64,000 bases of DNA from Burkholderiales bacterium UBA1834 (lineage in GTDB: Bacteria; Pseudomonadota; Gammaproteobacteria; Burkholderiales; Burkholderiaceae_C), in assembly GCA_002339015.1 (NCBI GenBank), contig DDJC01000049.1:1-64000 (forward strand). Direction: 5' to 3'. The translations under genes were made by a program, and so were the position numbers. Numbering within the stretch: the first letter of the stretch is position 1; each line of letters begins with the position of its first letter. Positions 25,272 through 33,993 of this stretch are shown here, piece by piece. The notes beneath the pieces were generated by a model. The model was given only the letters and a program-made list of their open reading frames with translations, had not been told where the DNA came from and made no database searches.

Positions 25272-25311
25272 AGGACAAGGGCCGGTGCGCTCAGCGCCGC
25301 GCCCTTGTCCT
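25272..25311. terminator. Bidirectional terminator between phosphoesterase gene and dnaE
   Basis: AGGACAAGGGC (25272-25282) pairs perfectly with GCCCTTGTCCT (25301-25311). An inner stem CGGTGC/GCGCCG with loop GCTCA extends it. TCTTCTT follows on the plus strand. It separates convergent genes. Confidence 0.82.
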
Positions 25312-25315
25312 CTTC

Positions 25316-28300
25316 TTACCCTTCGCCGTAGACCACCTCGGGCACACCACCGGGCATCAACTCCTTGATTCGGATCAGGGCCTGGTCGCTCGGGAAGAAA
25401 CGCGCGCCATCGCCCAGCTCCAGCTCGGCACGCGCCGACACCTCGGCGGCGACACGCTCGATCACCACGCGGATCGGCAGGCCCTGCACAGTCTCCGGCA
25501 GGTCCGGCTGCGGCGCCGGCACACGGCGTGCCGGGAACTCGCGCAGCACATCGGCCACCGGGCAGTCCTGCCCCCTGGCCTTCACGCGCAGGAAGCGCGC
25601 GAAGCGGCAGCGCGCCGCGCCCAGGCTCCAGACCTGCTGCACATTCAGGCGCAAGCCACCCGAGAACCGGTCTGGCTGGACCTTGCCCTGCACCACGATC
25701 AGCTCGTCGTCCTTGAGCAGGTCGCGGTTGGCATCGAGCAGTTCCTCATTGGCCACGGCCTCGATCACATCGCTCTTGTCGTCGAGCTTGAAGATGGCCA
25801 CGCGCCCGCGCTGGCCGTTGATCACGCGCAACTCGGTCACGATGCCCGCCGTCATCTGTGGGTCGCGCGCATCCTGCAGATCGCCCACGCGCTTGGCGAA
25901 GCGCCGCACCTCCTTCTCGGCTTCGTCAAACAGGTGGCCGGACAGGTAAAAGCCGATGGCGGTCTTCTCCAGGCCCAGTTGCTCCTTGAGCGACCAGGGC
26001 TCGGCGGGCACCAGCTCCGGCTCGTTGGTAGAGGCCGCATGGCTGTCGCCGAAATCGAACAGGCCACCCTGATCGGCGTTGGCGGCCAGGCTGTCCGCAT
26101 AGTCGAAGGCCAATGGCACGCTGGCCAGCAGGCCCGCGCGGTGGGGCTCCAGCGCATCGAAGGCACCGGCCTTGATCAGCGCTTCGACCACACGCTTGTT
26201 GACGGACTTGCGGTCCACCCGCGCGCAGAAGTCGAAGAAGCTCTTGAAGGGGCCATTGGCCTCGCGCTCGCGCACGATGGCCTCGATGGCGCCCTGCCCC
26301 GTGCCCTTGACCGCCCCCAGCGCGTAGCAGATGGTCTTGTCGCCCGTCGGGATGAAGCGCCACGCGCCCTGGTTCACATCCGGCGGCGTGAAGGTGATGC
26401 CGAAGTTCTGTGTGGCATCGTCGTGGAAGATCTTGAGCTTGTCGGTGTCGTCGCTGGCGACGGTCATGTTCCCTGCGAAGAACTCGGCCGTGTAGTGCAC
26501 CTTCAGCCAGGCCGTGTGGTAGGCCAGCAGGGCATAGGCAGCGGCGTGCGACTTGTTGAAGCCGTAGCCCGCGAACTTCTCCATCAGGTCGAAGATCTCG
26601 TTGGCCAGCTCGGGCTTGATGTCGTGCTTGGCCGCGCCTTCCGCGAAGATCGCGCGGTGCTGCGCCATCTCCTCGACCTTCTTCTTGCCCATGGCGCGGC
26701 GCAGCAGGTCGGCACCGCCCAGCGAGTAGCCGCCGACGATCTGGGCCACCTGCATCACCTGCTCCTGGTAGACCATGATCCCGTAGGTCTCTTCCAGCAC
26801 CTTGCTCATCAGGGGGTGCAGGTACTCCACCTCTTCCTTGCCGTGCTTGCGCGCGCAGAAGCTGGGGATCAGGTCCATCGGGCCCGGACGGTACAGCGAC
26901 ACCAGGGCGATGATGTCTTCGAAGACACTGGGCTTGGCGTCCTTCAGCATGCCCTGCATGCCGCGCGATTCCAGCTGGAACACGGCCACCGTCTTGCCTT
27001 CTGAGAGCAGCCGGTAGGTGGCCGCGTCGTCCAGCTTGATCTTGGCGAAATCGAAGTCCTGCTGGTCCGGGTGCCGGGCCATGATGAACTCCTTGGCCGT
27101 CTCCAGGATGGTGAGCGTGGCCAGGCCCAGGAAGTCGAACTTCACCAGCCCGATCTGCTCGACGTCGTCCTTGTCGTACTGGCTGACGGCACTGTCGCTG
27201 CCGGGCTGCATGTACAGCGGGCAGAAGTCGGTGATCTTGCCCGGGGCGATCAGCACACCCCCGGCGTGCATGCCGATGTTGCGCACCATGCCTTCGACGC
27301 GCTCGGCCAGGGCCAGCAGCGAGGCGACTTCTTCTTCGGCGGCTTCGCGCTGTTCCAGCTCGGGCGCTTCCTTGCGGGCATAGATCACGCCGGGGTCGGG
27401 GTTCTCGGGCACCTTGGCCAGGGTCACCGTCTTGCCCGGCGGCGCGGGGATCAGCTTGGCGATGCTGTCCACATGGCCGTAGCCCATGCCCAGCACGCGG
27501 CCCACGTCGCGCAGCGCGGCCTTGGCGGCCATGGTGCCGAAGGTGGCGATCTGGCTCACGGCGGGGCGGCCGTACTTGTCCTTCACGTAGTCGATGACGC
27601 GGTCGCGGTTGCCCTGGCAGAAGTCCACGTCGAAGTCGGGCATGGAGACCCGCTCGGGGTTCAGGAAGCGCTCGAACAGCAGGTTGTATTCGAGCGGGTC
27701 CAGGTCGGTGATCTTGAGCGCATAGGCCACCAGCGAGCCGGCGCCGGAGCCCCGGCCCGGGCCCACCGGGCAGCCGTTGTTCTTGGCCCAGTTGATGAAG
27801 TCCGCCACGATCAGGAAGTAGCCGGGAAAACCCATCTTCAGGATCGTGTTGATCTCGAAGTCCAGGCGCTCCACATAGCGCGGGCGCTGGGCCTCACGCT
27901 TGGCGGCATCCGGGTAGAGGTGGTCCAGGCGTTCGTTCAGGCCCTCGTGCGAGAGCTGGCGGAAGTAGTCCGCCATGGGCATGGGCTTGCCCGCGTCCGG
28001 CCCCTCCGTGAGGATCGGTGTAGGAAAGTCGGGCAGTTGCGGCTTGCCCAGCACCAACGTGAGCGCGCAGCGGCGAGCGATGGCCACGGTATTGGCCACG
28101 GCCGAGGGGATGTCGGCGAACAGCGCCTCCATCTGCGCCTGCGTCTTGAAGTACTGCTCGCGCGTGAAGCGCTTGATGCGCCGGGGGTTGCCCAGGGTCT
28201 CGCCCTCGGCGATGCACACGCGCGCCTCGTGCGCTTCGAAGTCATCCGGCGTGGAGAACTGGATCGGGTGCGTGGCCACGACCGGCAGGCCGATCTTGGC

Positions 28301-28858
28301 GGCCAGCGGCACGGCGGCGCGGATGTGCGCTTCGTTGGTCGGGTGGCCGGCGCGCTGCAGTTCGATGTAGAAGCGACCCGGGAAGATGCCGGCCAGGCGC
28401 CTCGCCAGGGCCTCGGCACGGCCCGCATCGCCGTTCATCAGGGCCTGGCCCACGCAGCCCATCTCCGCGCCCGCGAGCGCGATCAGGCCTTCGGAGCGCT
28501 GCGCCAACGATTCCCAGAACACGGAGGCGTGGGTGCGCTGGCCAGGGGCTGTCCAGGCCTCACCCAGCAATTCGGACAGGTGCAGGTAGCCCTTGCGGTT
28601 CTGGATCAGCAGCAGCAGGCGCGACACCGGGCGGCCGGGTTCATCAGGCTCCAGCCAGACATCGGCGCCGATGAGGGGCTGAACGCCTTTCTTGCGCGCC
28701 GATGAGTACAACTTGATCGCACCGAACAGATTACTCAGGTCAGTGACGGCCACGGCGGGCTGGCCATCCTTGGCGGCGGCCTTGACCAGGTCGTCGATGC
28801 GCACGGTGCCATCGACGACGGAGAATTCGGTGTGGGAGCGAAGGTGAACAAAAGCCAT
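25316..28858 (-). CDS. dnaE: DNA polymerase III alpha subunit (replicative DnaE1)
   Basis: A 1180-residue catalytic subunit of the chromosomal replicase. It has an N-terminal PHP domain (HLRSHTEFSVVDG), a polymerase palm with MPDFDVDFCQGNRDRVIDYV (metal-binding Asp residues), the GPGRGSGAGSLVAYAL block, helix-hairpin-helix (VNKRVVEALIKAGAFDAL) and a C-terminal OB domain. Length and N-terminus fit replicative DnaE1, not the shorter error-prone ImuC/DnaE2; no imuA or imuB lies nearby. GATAAT occurs 6 nt before the ATG and no Shine-Dalgarno is seen, so the mRNA may be leaderless. Confidence 0.97.
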   Translation of the reverse strand: MAFVHLRSHTEFSVVDGTVRIDDLVKAAAKDGQPAVAVTDLSNLFGAIKLYSSARKKGVQPLIGADVWLEPDEPGRPVSRLLLLIQNRKGYLHLSELLGEAWTAPGQRTHASVFWESLAQRSEGLIALAGAEMGCVGQALMNGDAGRAEALARRLAGIFPGRFYIELQRAGHPTNEAHIRAAVPLAAKIGLPVVATHPIQFSTPDDFEAHEARVCIAEGETLGNPRRIKRFTREQYFKTQAQMEALFADIPSAVANTVAIARRCALTLVLGKPQLPDFPTPILTEGPDAGKPMPMADYFRQLSHEGLNERLDHLYPDAAKREAQRPRYVERLDFEINTILKMGFPGYFLIVADFINWAKNNGCPVGPGRGSGAGSLVAYALKITDLDPLEYNLLFERFLNPERVSMPDFDVDFCQGNRDRVIDYVKDKYGRPAVSQIATFGTMAAKAALRDVGRVLGMGYGHVDSIAKLIPAPPGKTVTLAKVPENPDPGVIYARKEAPELEQREAAEEEVASLLALAERVEGMVRNIGMHAGGVLIAPGKITDFCPLYMQPGSDSAVSQYDKDDVEQIGLVKFDFLGLATLTILETAKEFIMARHPDQQDFDFAKIKLDDAATYRLLSEGKTVAVFQLESRGMQGMLKDAKPSVFEDIIALVSLYRPGPMDLIPSFCARKHGKEEVEYLHPLMSKVLEETYGIMVYQEQVMQVAQIVGGYSLGGADLLRRAMGKKKVEEMAQHRAIFAEGAAKHDIKPELANEIFDLMEKFAGYGFNKSHAAAYALLAYHTAWLKVHYTAEFFAGNMTVASDDTDKLKIFHDDATQNFGITFTPPDVNQGAWRFIPTGDKTICYALGAVKGTGQGAIEAIVREREANGPFKSFFDFCARVDRKSVNKRVVEALIKAGAFDALEPHRAGLLASVPLAFDYADSLAANADQGGLFDFGDSHAASTNEPELVPAEPWSLKEQLGLEKTAIGFYLSGHLFDEAEKEVRRFAKRVGDLQDARDPQMTAGIVTELRVINGQRGRVAIFKLDDKSDVIEAVANEELLDANRDLLKDDELIVVQGKVQPDRFSGGLRLNVQQVWSLGAARCRFARFLRVKARGQDCPVADVLREFPARRVPAPQPDLPETVQGLPIRVVIERVAAEVSARAELELGDGARFFPSDQALIRIKELMPGGVPEVVYGEG

Positions 28859-28864
28859 CCGCGG

Positions 28865-28870
28865 ATTATC
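28865..28870 (-). promoter_or_regulatory. -10-like box of dnaE, six nt before its ATG
   Basis: GATAAT on the minus strand, then CCGCGG and ATG. Transcription from this box would begin at or near the A of the start codon. No good -35 was seen. Confidence 0.5.
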
Positions 28871-28897
28871 CCGCCAGCGGCTTCGTCAGCCCCATGT

Positions 28898-30268
28898 TCA
28901 CACCTTCATCAGATCCAGCGAGGCATCGAACTGCGCGCGGCGCGGGAAGATCTCGTCCAGCGCGCCGGGGCCGGCCCCGAACCAGCGGCCCAGGTCGGCG
29001 CCGAACTGGTCCAGCGCCATCGTCGGCACCCAGTTGCCGCCGCCAATGTCGTCCGGCCCGCCAATGGTGTGGTCGGGGAAGGTGCCGAGCACGCGCCCGC
29101 CTTTCACCGCACCGCCCACCACCAGGTGGTGGCTGCCCCAGCCGTGGTCCGAACCGTGACCGTTGGACACCAGCGTGCGGCCGAAATCCGAGGCCGTGAA
29201 CAGGGTCACGCTGTCCTGCAGGCCCAGGCCCTGCAGCACGGCATAGAAGCCGGCGATGGCCTCGTCGATCTCGGCGAACTTGGTGCGCTGCGTGGTGAGC
29301 TGGTCATCGCCGTGCGTATCGAAGCCTCCCACGGAGCAGAAGAAGCACTGGCGCGACAGGCCCAGCGTGCCCTGCGCCTGGATCAGCCGCGCGGCCATCG
29401 ACAGCTGCTGGCCCAGCTCGGTGTTGGTGGGGATGCCGGCGGGCGCGGCGTTGCCGCCCAGGGCCTGGGTCAGCACGCGCTGGTTGTCCATCGAGCGGCT
29501 GAGCGATTGCAGCCAGGCCGCCTCGAAGGGGTCGCTGCGGTTCTGGCGCACCAGGCTGTCCAGCGCGAAGGACAAGGCGTCCTGCGTGTCCGGCATGTAC
29601 CCCTCGAAGCCGAACGATCCCGACACGGGCACGCGGTAAGGCTGCAGGCTGACGTTGCCCGTGCCCCACTGCCCGCCCCCGCCCAGCGACACGCAGGCAT
29701 AGCCCCGGTGCGCCGCGCCGCCATCGACCAGGCGTTCGAGCATGCGCCCGCCCCAGCCGCCCTTGAGCGCCGTGCTGAAGCTGCCGGTCTGCCAGGCGGC
29801 CTGCTGGTCGGCGTGCGAGAACAGGTTGGGCGGCAGGGCCACCAGGCCGCGCTGGTAATCCGCCTTGGTGGTGGGCACGACCAGCGGGCCGACGTTGGCC
29901 AGCGCCGCCGCCTGCCCGCCCTCGAACAGACCCTGCATGCGCGTGAACGAGGGGTGCAGCGCAAACCGGCGGCCCTGCATGTTGGTCGGCGCGATCGGCA
30001 GCACCCGGTCACGCGACAGGCCCAGGATGCCGCGCGCCTGGCTGTACAGCGCGTAATCATCGGGCTCGTAGGGCAGCAGCAGGTTGTTGCCGTCGTTGCC
30101 GCCGTGCAGGAACACGCAGACCAGGGCCTTGTAGCCGCCCGCGCCGCTGGAGGCATCGGCCAGGGCGCTGAGCTGCAGCCAGGGGTTGAAGGCGGCACCA
30201 GCCACGCCAGCCGCAGCCGCCGATTTCAGGAAGAGACGTCGAGAGGGGTTCATGGCAGCGGTACTCAT
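28898..30268 (-). CDS. DUF1501 protein with twin-arginine signal
   Basis: A 456-residue exported protein of the DUF1501 family (alkaline-phosphatase-superfamily fold). It begins with a Tat signal, SRRLFLK at about residues 9-15, then a hydrophobic Ala-rich stretch. Family blocks include VCVFLHGGNDGNNLLLPY, GGFDTHGDQL-like (VGGFDTHGDDQLT), FTASDFGRT and NGHGSDHGWGSHHLVVGG; the His/Asp clusters suggest a metal site. Its ATG overlaps the TGA of the upstream DUF1800 gene (ATGA, 30265-30268), so the two are translationally coupled. The pair occurs together in many bacteria; the biochemical role is unknown. Confidence 0.88.
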   Translation of the reverse strand: MSTAAMNPSRRLFLKSAAAAGVAGAAFNPWLQLSALADASSGAGGYKALVCVFLHGGNDGNNLLLPYEPDDYALYSQARGILGLSRDRVLPIAPTNMQGRRFALHPSFTRMQGLFEGGQAAALANVGPLVVPTTKADYQRGLVALPPNLFSHADQQAAWQTGSFSTALKGGWGGRMLERLVDGGAAHRGYACVSLGGGGQWGTGNVSLQPYRVPVSGSFGFEGYMPDTQDALSFALDSLVRQNRSDPFEAAWLQSLSRSMDNQRVLTQALGGNAAPAGIPTNTELGQQLSMAARLIQAQGTLGLSRQCFFCSVGGFDTHGDDQLTTQRTKFAEIDEAIAGFYAVLQGLGLQDSVTLFTASDFGRTLVSNGHGSDHGWGSHHLVVGGAVKGGRVLGTFPDHTIGGPDDIGGGNWVPTMALDQFGADLGRWFGAGPGALDEIFPRRAQFDASLDLMKV

Positions 30269-32262
30269 TTCTGGATGACGAAGTCGGGCGCGATGGCCGC
30301 GAAGATCAGGGCCTTGCGGATGCGCACGTTCACGCCCCAGTCATTGCGGGGGCCGGGGGCGATCAGGTCGATCAGGGTGGCGCGGGTGGCGTCGCTCATC
30401 TGCGTGTTGAAGAGCAGCACGTTGAGCTTGTCGACACAGGCCGCCGGGTTGGACAGGGCCAAGGTCTCCCAACTCCTGATGTCCAAATTGACGCGGCCAC
30501 CGCCATCGCCCGTGCCTTCGTCCCAGCCGTAGCCGCTCCAGTTGATCAGGTGCGTGAAGGCGTTGAACAGGCCCACCACGGTGGCCTCGGTGGTGGCCTG
30601 GAACTCGGGGGCCACCAGGCCTGCCTGCGCCAGCACGCCGCTGTGGCGGTAATTGGGCGAGAAGAAGTTGAACACCGAGGGCGCCATCAGCGGGCTCTGG
30701 CCCAGCGTGTCGCCGCCCTGGTCCATGCGCTGCAGGTCGGTGCGGCCCGAGGTGCTGGCCGTCGAAGCGCCCAGCGCACGCAGCAGGTTGGCAAAGCGGA
30801 TCACGGGTTCGCGCTGCTTGCCGAAGCGCTCGCGCGATACGGCATCGTCGCCACGGGCTTCCGGATCGAGCAGGATGGCCTGCACCACGGCACGCAGGTC
30901 GCCGCGCACGCCCGCGCCGTTGTCGTTGAACACGGCCGTGATGCGCGCGATGTAGGCCGCGCTGGGGTTGCTGGTCACCAGCCGCTGGATCAGTTGCCGG
31001 CCGATGAAGGGCCCCACGTTGGGATGAGCGGCGATCTGGTCCAGCGCGTCGTTCAGGTCCTTGTCGATCGACTGCCCCGCCGGCAGCACTCGGCCATCCA
31101 GCAATTGCTTGGTGCCGGCTTCGTGCATCGCCGCAAAGGGCAGCATCGGCGTGGTCCAGTTGGCCTCCAGGTCGATGCGGGCACTGTCGAACAGGCCCGC
31201 GCTGCCATTGCCCTGGCCACCAAAGCTCCAGCCCGTGAAGGCGCGCGCGAAGCCCTTGACCGCGGCCTCGTCGTAGGTCGGCAGCGGCTGGCCGTTGGCG
31301 CCCGTGCGCGTGCTGCCATCCGCGTTGAGCTGCACCAGGCCGATGGAAAACAGCTGCAGCACCTCGCGGGCGTAGTTCTCGTTGGGGTGGGTGCCGGTGG
31401 CTTCGTTGGCCTTGCGGCTGCGCAGCATGTTCAGGTAGTAGCCCATGGCCGGGTGCAGCGTCACCGCGCCCAGCAGATCGCGGTAGGTGCCGAAGGCCTG
31501 GCGGTTGAGCATGTCCATGTAGGACGACAGCGCACAGGCCGGCAAGGCGCCGGCCACGTTGGAGATCACCATGATCTGCGACAGGGCAAAGGCCACGCGG
31601 GCACGCAGCTGGCCATCCTCGAACAGCCACTGACGCCACACGGCCTCGAAGCTCATGATGTCGAAGGCCCGGTTGTAGTAGTCGCGCTTGCGCTGCAGAT
31701 CGAGGTAGGACGTGTGCAAGGCGTACGGCATGTTGAACTGGCGCCATAGCCAGTGCTCGGCACCTTCGGCCGCCAGGGCATCGACCTCCTCGGGCGTGCG
31801 GATGCCGAAGCTGGCCTGCGTGAGCAGGCGTGCGGCATCGCGGCGGCTCATGGGCGTGCGCGTGGGCTCGGCCGGGCGCGATGCCAGCAGGCCTTGCACC
31901 ACGGTCAGTCCTGCAGCCTTGGGCATGGGCACCGCGCCGGCGTCGTCTTGCGCCTGAGCTGAACCCACCTGGGCCGGCGAAGCCTGCCCGGCGGCCGAGG
32001 CTGTTGCCGCTCCATCGCCACCGCTGCCCCCGCCGCCGCACGCGGCCAGCGCCATCGGCGTGGCCAGGGCAGCCAGCAGTGAAGCCCGGTGCGCGGACGC
32101 TGCGTCATCGCCAGGTTCACGGCTCAAGGCCGGCTGCGCAGCGCCGGGGCCATCAATGGGGCATGGAATCGGTAGGGGGGTGTCGGGGGTGTTTGGGGGG
32201 AGCGTGCCACTTGCGCACGTACCGCTCAGGCGCATCGCCTGCACGGTGTCTTCTGTCGTCAT
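30265..32262 (-). CDS. DUF1800 family lipoprotein
   Basis: A 665-residue DUF1800 protein. Family blocks include LTQASFG, GTYRDLLGAVTLHPAMGYYLN, HPNENYAREVLQLFSIGL, AFTGW and LVTSNPSAAYIAR. A hydrophobic signal with lipobox LAAC (Cys75) is preceded by an unusually long N-region of about 57 residues. The start at 32262 is chosen because AAGGTGG lies five nt upstream; an ATG 15 nt earlier lacks this. Start of an operon with DUF1501 and divergent from trhO. Secreted or membrane-anchored; function unknown. Confidence 0.82.
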   Translation of the reverse strand: MTTEDTVQAMRLSGTCASGTLPPNTPDTPLPIPCPIDGPGAAQPALSREPGDDAASAHRASLLAALATPMALAACGGGGSGGDGAATASAAGQASPAQVGSAQAQDDAGAVPMPKAAGLTVVQGLLASRPAEPTRTPMSRRDAARLLTQASFGIRTPEEVDALAAEGAEHWLWRQFNMPYALHTSYLDLQRKRDYYNRAFDIMSFEAVWRQWLFEDGQLRARVAFALSQIMVISNVAGALPACALSSYMDMLNRQAFGTYRDLLGAVTLHPAMGYYLNMLRSRKANEATGTHPNENYAREVLQLFSIGLVQLNADGSTRTGANGQPLPTYDEAAVKGFARAFTGWSFGGQGNGSAGLFDSARIDLEANWTTPMLPFAAMHEAGTKQLLDGRVLPAGQSIDKDLNDALDQIAAHPNVGPFIGRQLIQRLVTSNPSAAYIARITAVFNDNGAGVRGDLRAVVQAILLDPEARGDDAVSRERFGKQREPVIRFANLLRALGASTASTSGRTDLQRMDQGGDTLGQSPLMAPSVFNFFSPNYRHSGVLAQAGLVAPEFQATTEATVVGLFNAFTHLINWSGYGWDEGTGDGGGRVNLDIRSWETLALSNPAACVDKLNVLLFNTQMSDATRATLIDLIAPGPRNDWGVNVRIRKALIFAAIAPDFVIQK

Positions 32263-32435
32263 GGATACCACCTTCATTGCCCGGGATCGGGCTCACGTCG
32301 GCGGCTTGGGTGTGTGTCGGGAACCTCAGCTTGTCGCGGGCTCGTGTCGGCCCGTCGTGGTGTGCTGCGGATCTTAGAAAGCAGCACCCTTGCGCAGGCG
32401 CAAGCAAAGGTAAGAAGCGCGCAACGCCTGTTTTC

Positions 32436-32441
32436 TACAAT
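32436..32441 (+). promoter_or_regulatory. -10 box of trhO, six nt before its ATG
   Basis: TACAAT, then GGCGCC and the ATG at 32448. No ribosome binding site precedes the ATG, so a leaderless transcript is likely. Confidence 0.55.
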
Positions 32442-32447
32442 GGCGCC

Positions 32448-33212
32448 ATGCGTGACGTACTCAACATTTCCGCCTACCGTTTCGTGACATTGCATGATGC
32501 GCAAGTGCTGCGCGAGCGCCTGCATGCCCATGCACAGGCGCTGGGCCTCAAGGGCACCGTGCTGCTGGCGGAAGAAGGCATCAACCTGTTCCTGGCCGGT
32601 CCGGCCGAGGCCGTGCGCGCCTGGATGGCCGAACTGCACAAGGATCCGCGCTTTGCGCCCATCGCGCCGAAGGAAAGCTGGTCGGCAGAGGTGCCCTTCA
32701 AGAAGCTGCTGGTGAAGGTCAAGGGCGAGATCATCCGCATGAACCATCCGGCCATCCGCCCCGATGCCTTGGGCGACGATGGCCGCGCGCCGGCCGTGTC
32801 ACCCGACACGCTCAAGCGCTGGCTCACGCAGGGCCACGACGACGAAGGCCGCCCCGTGGTCACCCTGGACACGCGCAACGCCTTCGAGGTGGACTACGGC
32901 ACCTTCGAGAACGCCATCGACTGGCGCATCGACAAGTTCAGCGAGTTCCCCGAGCAGGTGCTGGCCCACAAGGACGCGTTCCAGGGCAAGACCGTGGTGA
33001 GTTTCTGCACCGGCGGCATCCGCTGCGAGAAGGCCGCGCTGGTGATGAGCGAGGCTGGCATTGACCACGTCTACCAGCTCGACGGTGGCATCCTCAAGTA
33101 CCTGGAGCTGACCGATGGGCAGCACTGGCAGGGCGAGTGCTTCGTGTTCGACGGCCGCGAATCGGTGGACAACGCCCTGGAACCCGGCCGGGGCCCGAGC
33201 CGCCGCGCCTGA
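32448..33212 (+). CDS. trhO: tRNA uridine(34) hydroxylase, rhodanese type
   Basis: A 254-residue cytosolic protein of the YceA/UPF0176 family. TrhO performs oxygen-dependent 5-hydroxylation of wobble uridine in tRNA. An N-terminal ferredoxin-like part has LKGTVLLAEEGINLFLAG and is followed by a rhodanese domain with the catalytic-loop motif CTGGIRCEK (active cysteine, about residue 187). VDYGTFENAID and VYQLDGGILKYLE are also family blocks. The length is slightly short of E. coli TrhO but complete. Confidence 0.93.
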   Translation: MRDVLNISAYRFVTLHDAQVLRERLHAHAQALGLKGTVLLAEEGINLFLAGPAEAVRAWMAELHKDPRFAPIAPKESWSAEVPFKKLLVKVKGEIIRMNHPAIRPDALGDDGRAPAVSPDTLKRWLTQGHDDEGRPVVTLDTRNAFEVDYGTFENAIDWRIDKFSEFPEQVLAHKDAFQGKTVVSFCTGGIRCEKAALVMSEAGIDHVYQLDGGILKYLELTDGQHWQGECFVFDGRESVDNALEPGRGPSRRA

Positions 33213-33233
33213 AGCACCAAGGCGCCAGACAGA

Positions 33234-33890
33234 TCAGGATGCCTGCACCAGCGCGATCATGCCCTGGTAGGGCAGCAGGTTCGTGCGCACCACCTTGTCG
33301 ATGGGGGTGCTGAAGCCTTCCTGCATCCAGCGTGAGGCCAGCAGGATGTTCAGGCCGATCATGCCCTCGGCCAGCAGGTTGATGTCGATGGCTTCCTGCA
33401 TGGGGGGCGGCACCAGCGTGATCAGGTGCGCGCGCAGCAGGCCAGAGTAGTCGCGCGCGGTCTCGCCGCTGATGCGCGCCATCTCGCTGTCCACACCCAG
33501 TGAATCGACCAGCATGATCCGGCCGCGGCGCGGATCATCGCGGATGAACTCCAGGAAGACGCGCAAGGCCGGGTCCAGCAGGGCCAAAGGCGTGGGCTGG
33601 GCCTGCCGCAGCGCCAGCAGCGTCTTGGCCATGAGCTGTTCGCGCAGGTGCGTGTACACCGCGATGAACAACTCGGACAGCCCCTTGAAGGATTCGTAGA
33701 AGTAGCGCTCCGTGAGGTGCGCTGCCACGCACACCTCGCGCACCGTGGTGCCGTGAAAGCCCTTGCTGCCGAAGACCTCGATGCCGCCCTCGATCAGCTT
33801 TTCGCGGCGCGCACGCTGGCGCTCCTCCGGCAGCACGCCGCCATAGCGGCGCCGGTTCGGGGGGGCGGCGGTGGGATTGGTGCTGTCCAT
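33234..33890 (-). CDS. TetR-family repressor of the monooxygenase cassette
   Basis: A 218-residue regulator. The N-terminal helix-turn-helix reads RREKLIEGGIEVFGSKGFHGTTVREVCVAAHLTERYFYESFKG (about residues 27-69). The C-terminal ligand domain is all-helical. The ATG at 33890 is preferred because it is close to the helix-turn-helix and lies outside the operator; longer in-frame starts would run through the operator. It is divergent from the monooxygenase gene and probably represses both that operon and itself. The ligand is presumably a ketone, ester or CoA compound of the pathway; this is inference. Confidence 0.85.
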   Translation of the reverse strand: MDSTNPTAAPPNRRRYGGVLPEERQRARREKLIEGGIEVFGSKGFHGTTVREVCVAAHLTERYFYESFKGLSELFIAVYTHLREQLMAKTLLALRQAQPTPLALLDPALRVFLEFIRDDPRRGRIMLVDSLGVDSEMARISGETARDYSGLLRAHLITLVPPPMQEAIDINLLAEGMIGLNILLASRWMQEGFSTPIDKVVRTNLLPYQGMIALVQAS

Positions 33891-33903
33891 AGGAATCTCT
33901 ATA

Positions 33904-33949
33904 TTGACATGAACCATTGTCAAAGATATTCTGACATGAGTTCTTGTCA
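33904..33949. promoter_or_regulatory. Tandem TetR operators overlapping the monooxygenase promoter
   Basis: Two 18-bp inverted repeats share TGACATGA...TTGTCA-type arms: TGACATGAACCATTGTCA (33905-33922) and TGACATGAGTTCTTGTCA (33932-33949), centres 27 bp apart. On the plus strand, TTGACA (33904-33909) and TATTCT (33927-33932), 17 bp apart, make a good sigma-70 promoter. The first operator fills its spacer and the second covers the region from -10 to the start. Confidence 0.82.
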
Positions 33950-33993
33950 CAAATCAATTGCATCCAACCGTCACGTCGAGGAGCATCAGCGCC

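Noticed and set aside
25316..28858. Possibility that dnaE is the SOS-induced error-prone DnaE2 (ImuC), given the nearby LexA box
   Set aside because: Length, N-terminal PHP sequence and lack of imuA/imuB fit replicative DnaE1; the LexA box belongs to the radical SAM gene more than 2 kb away.
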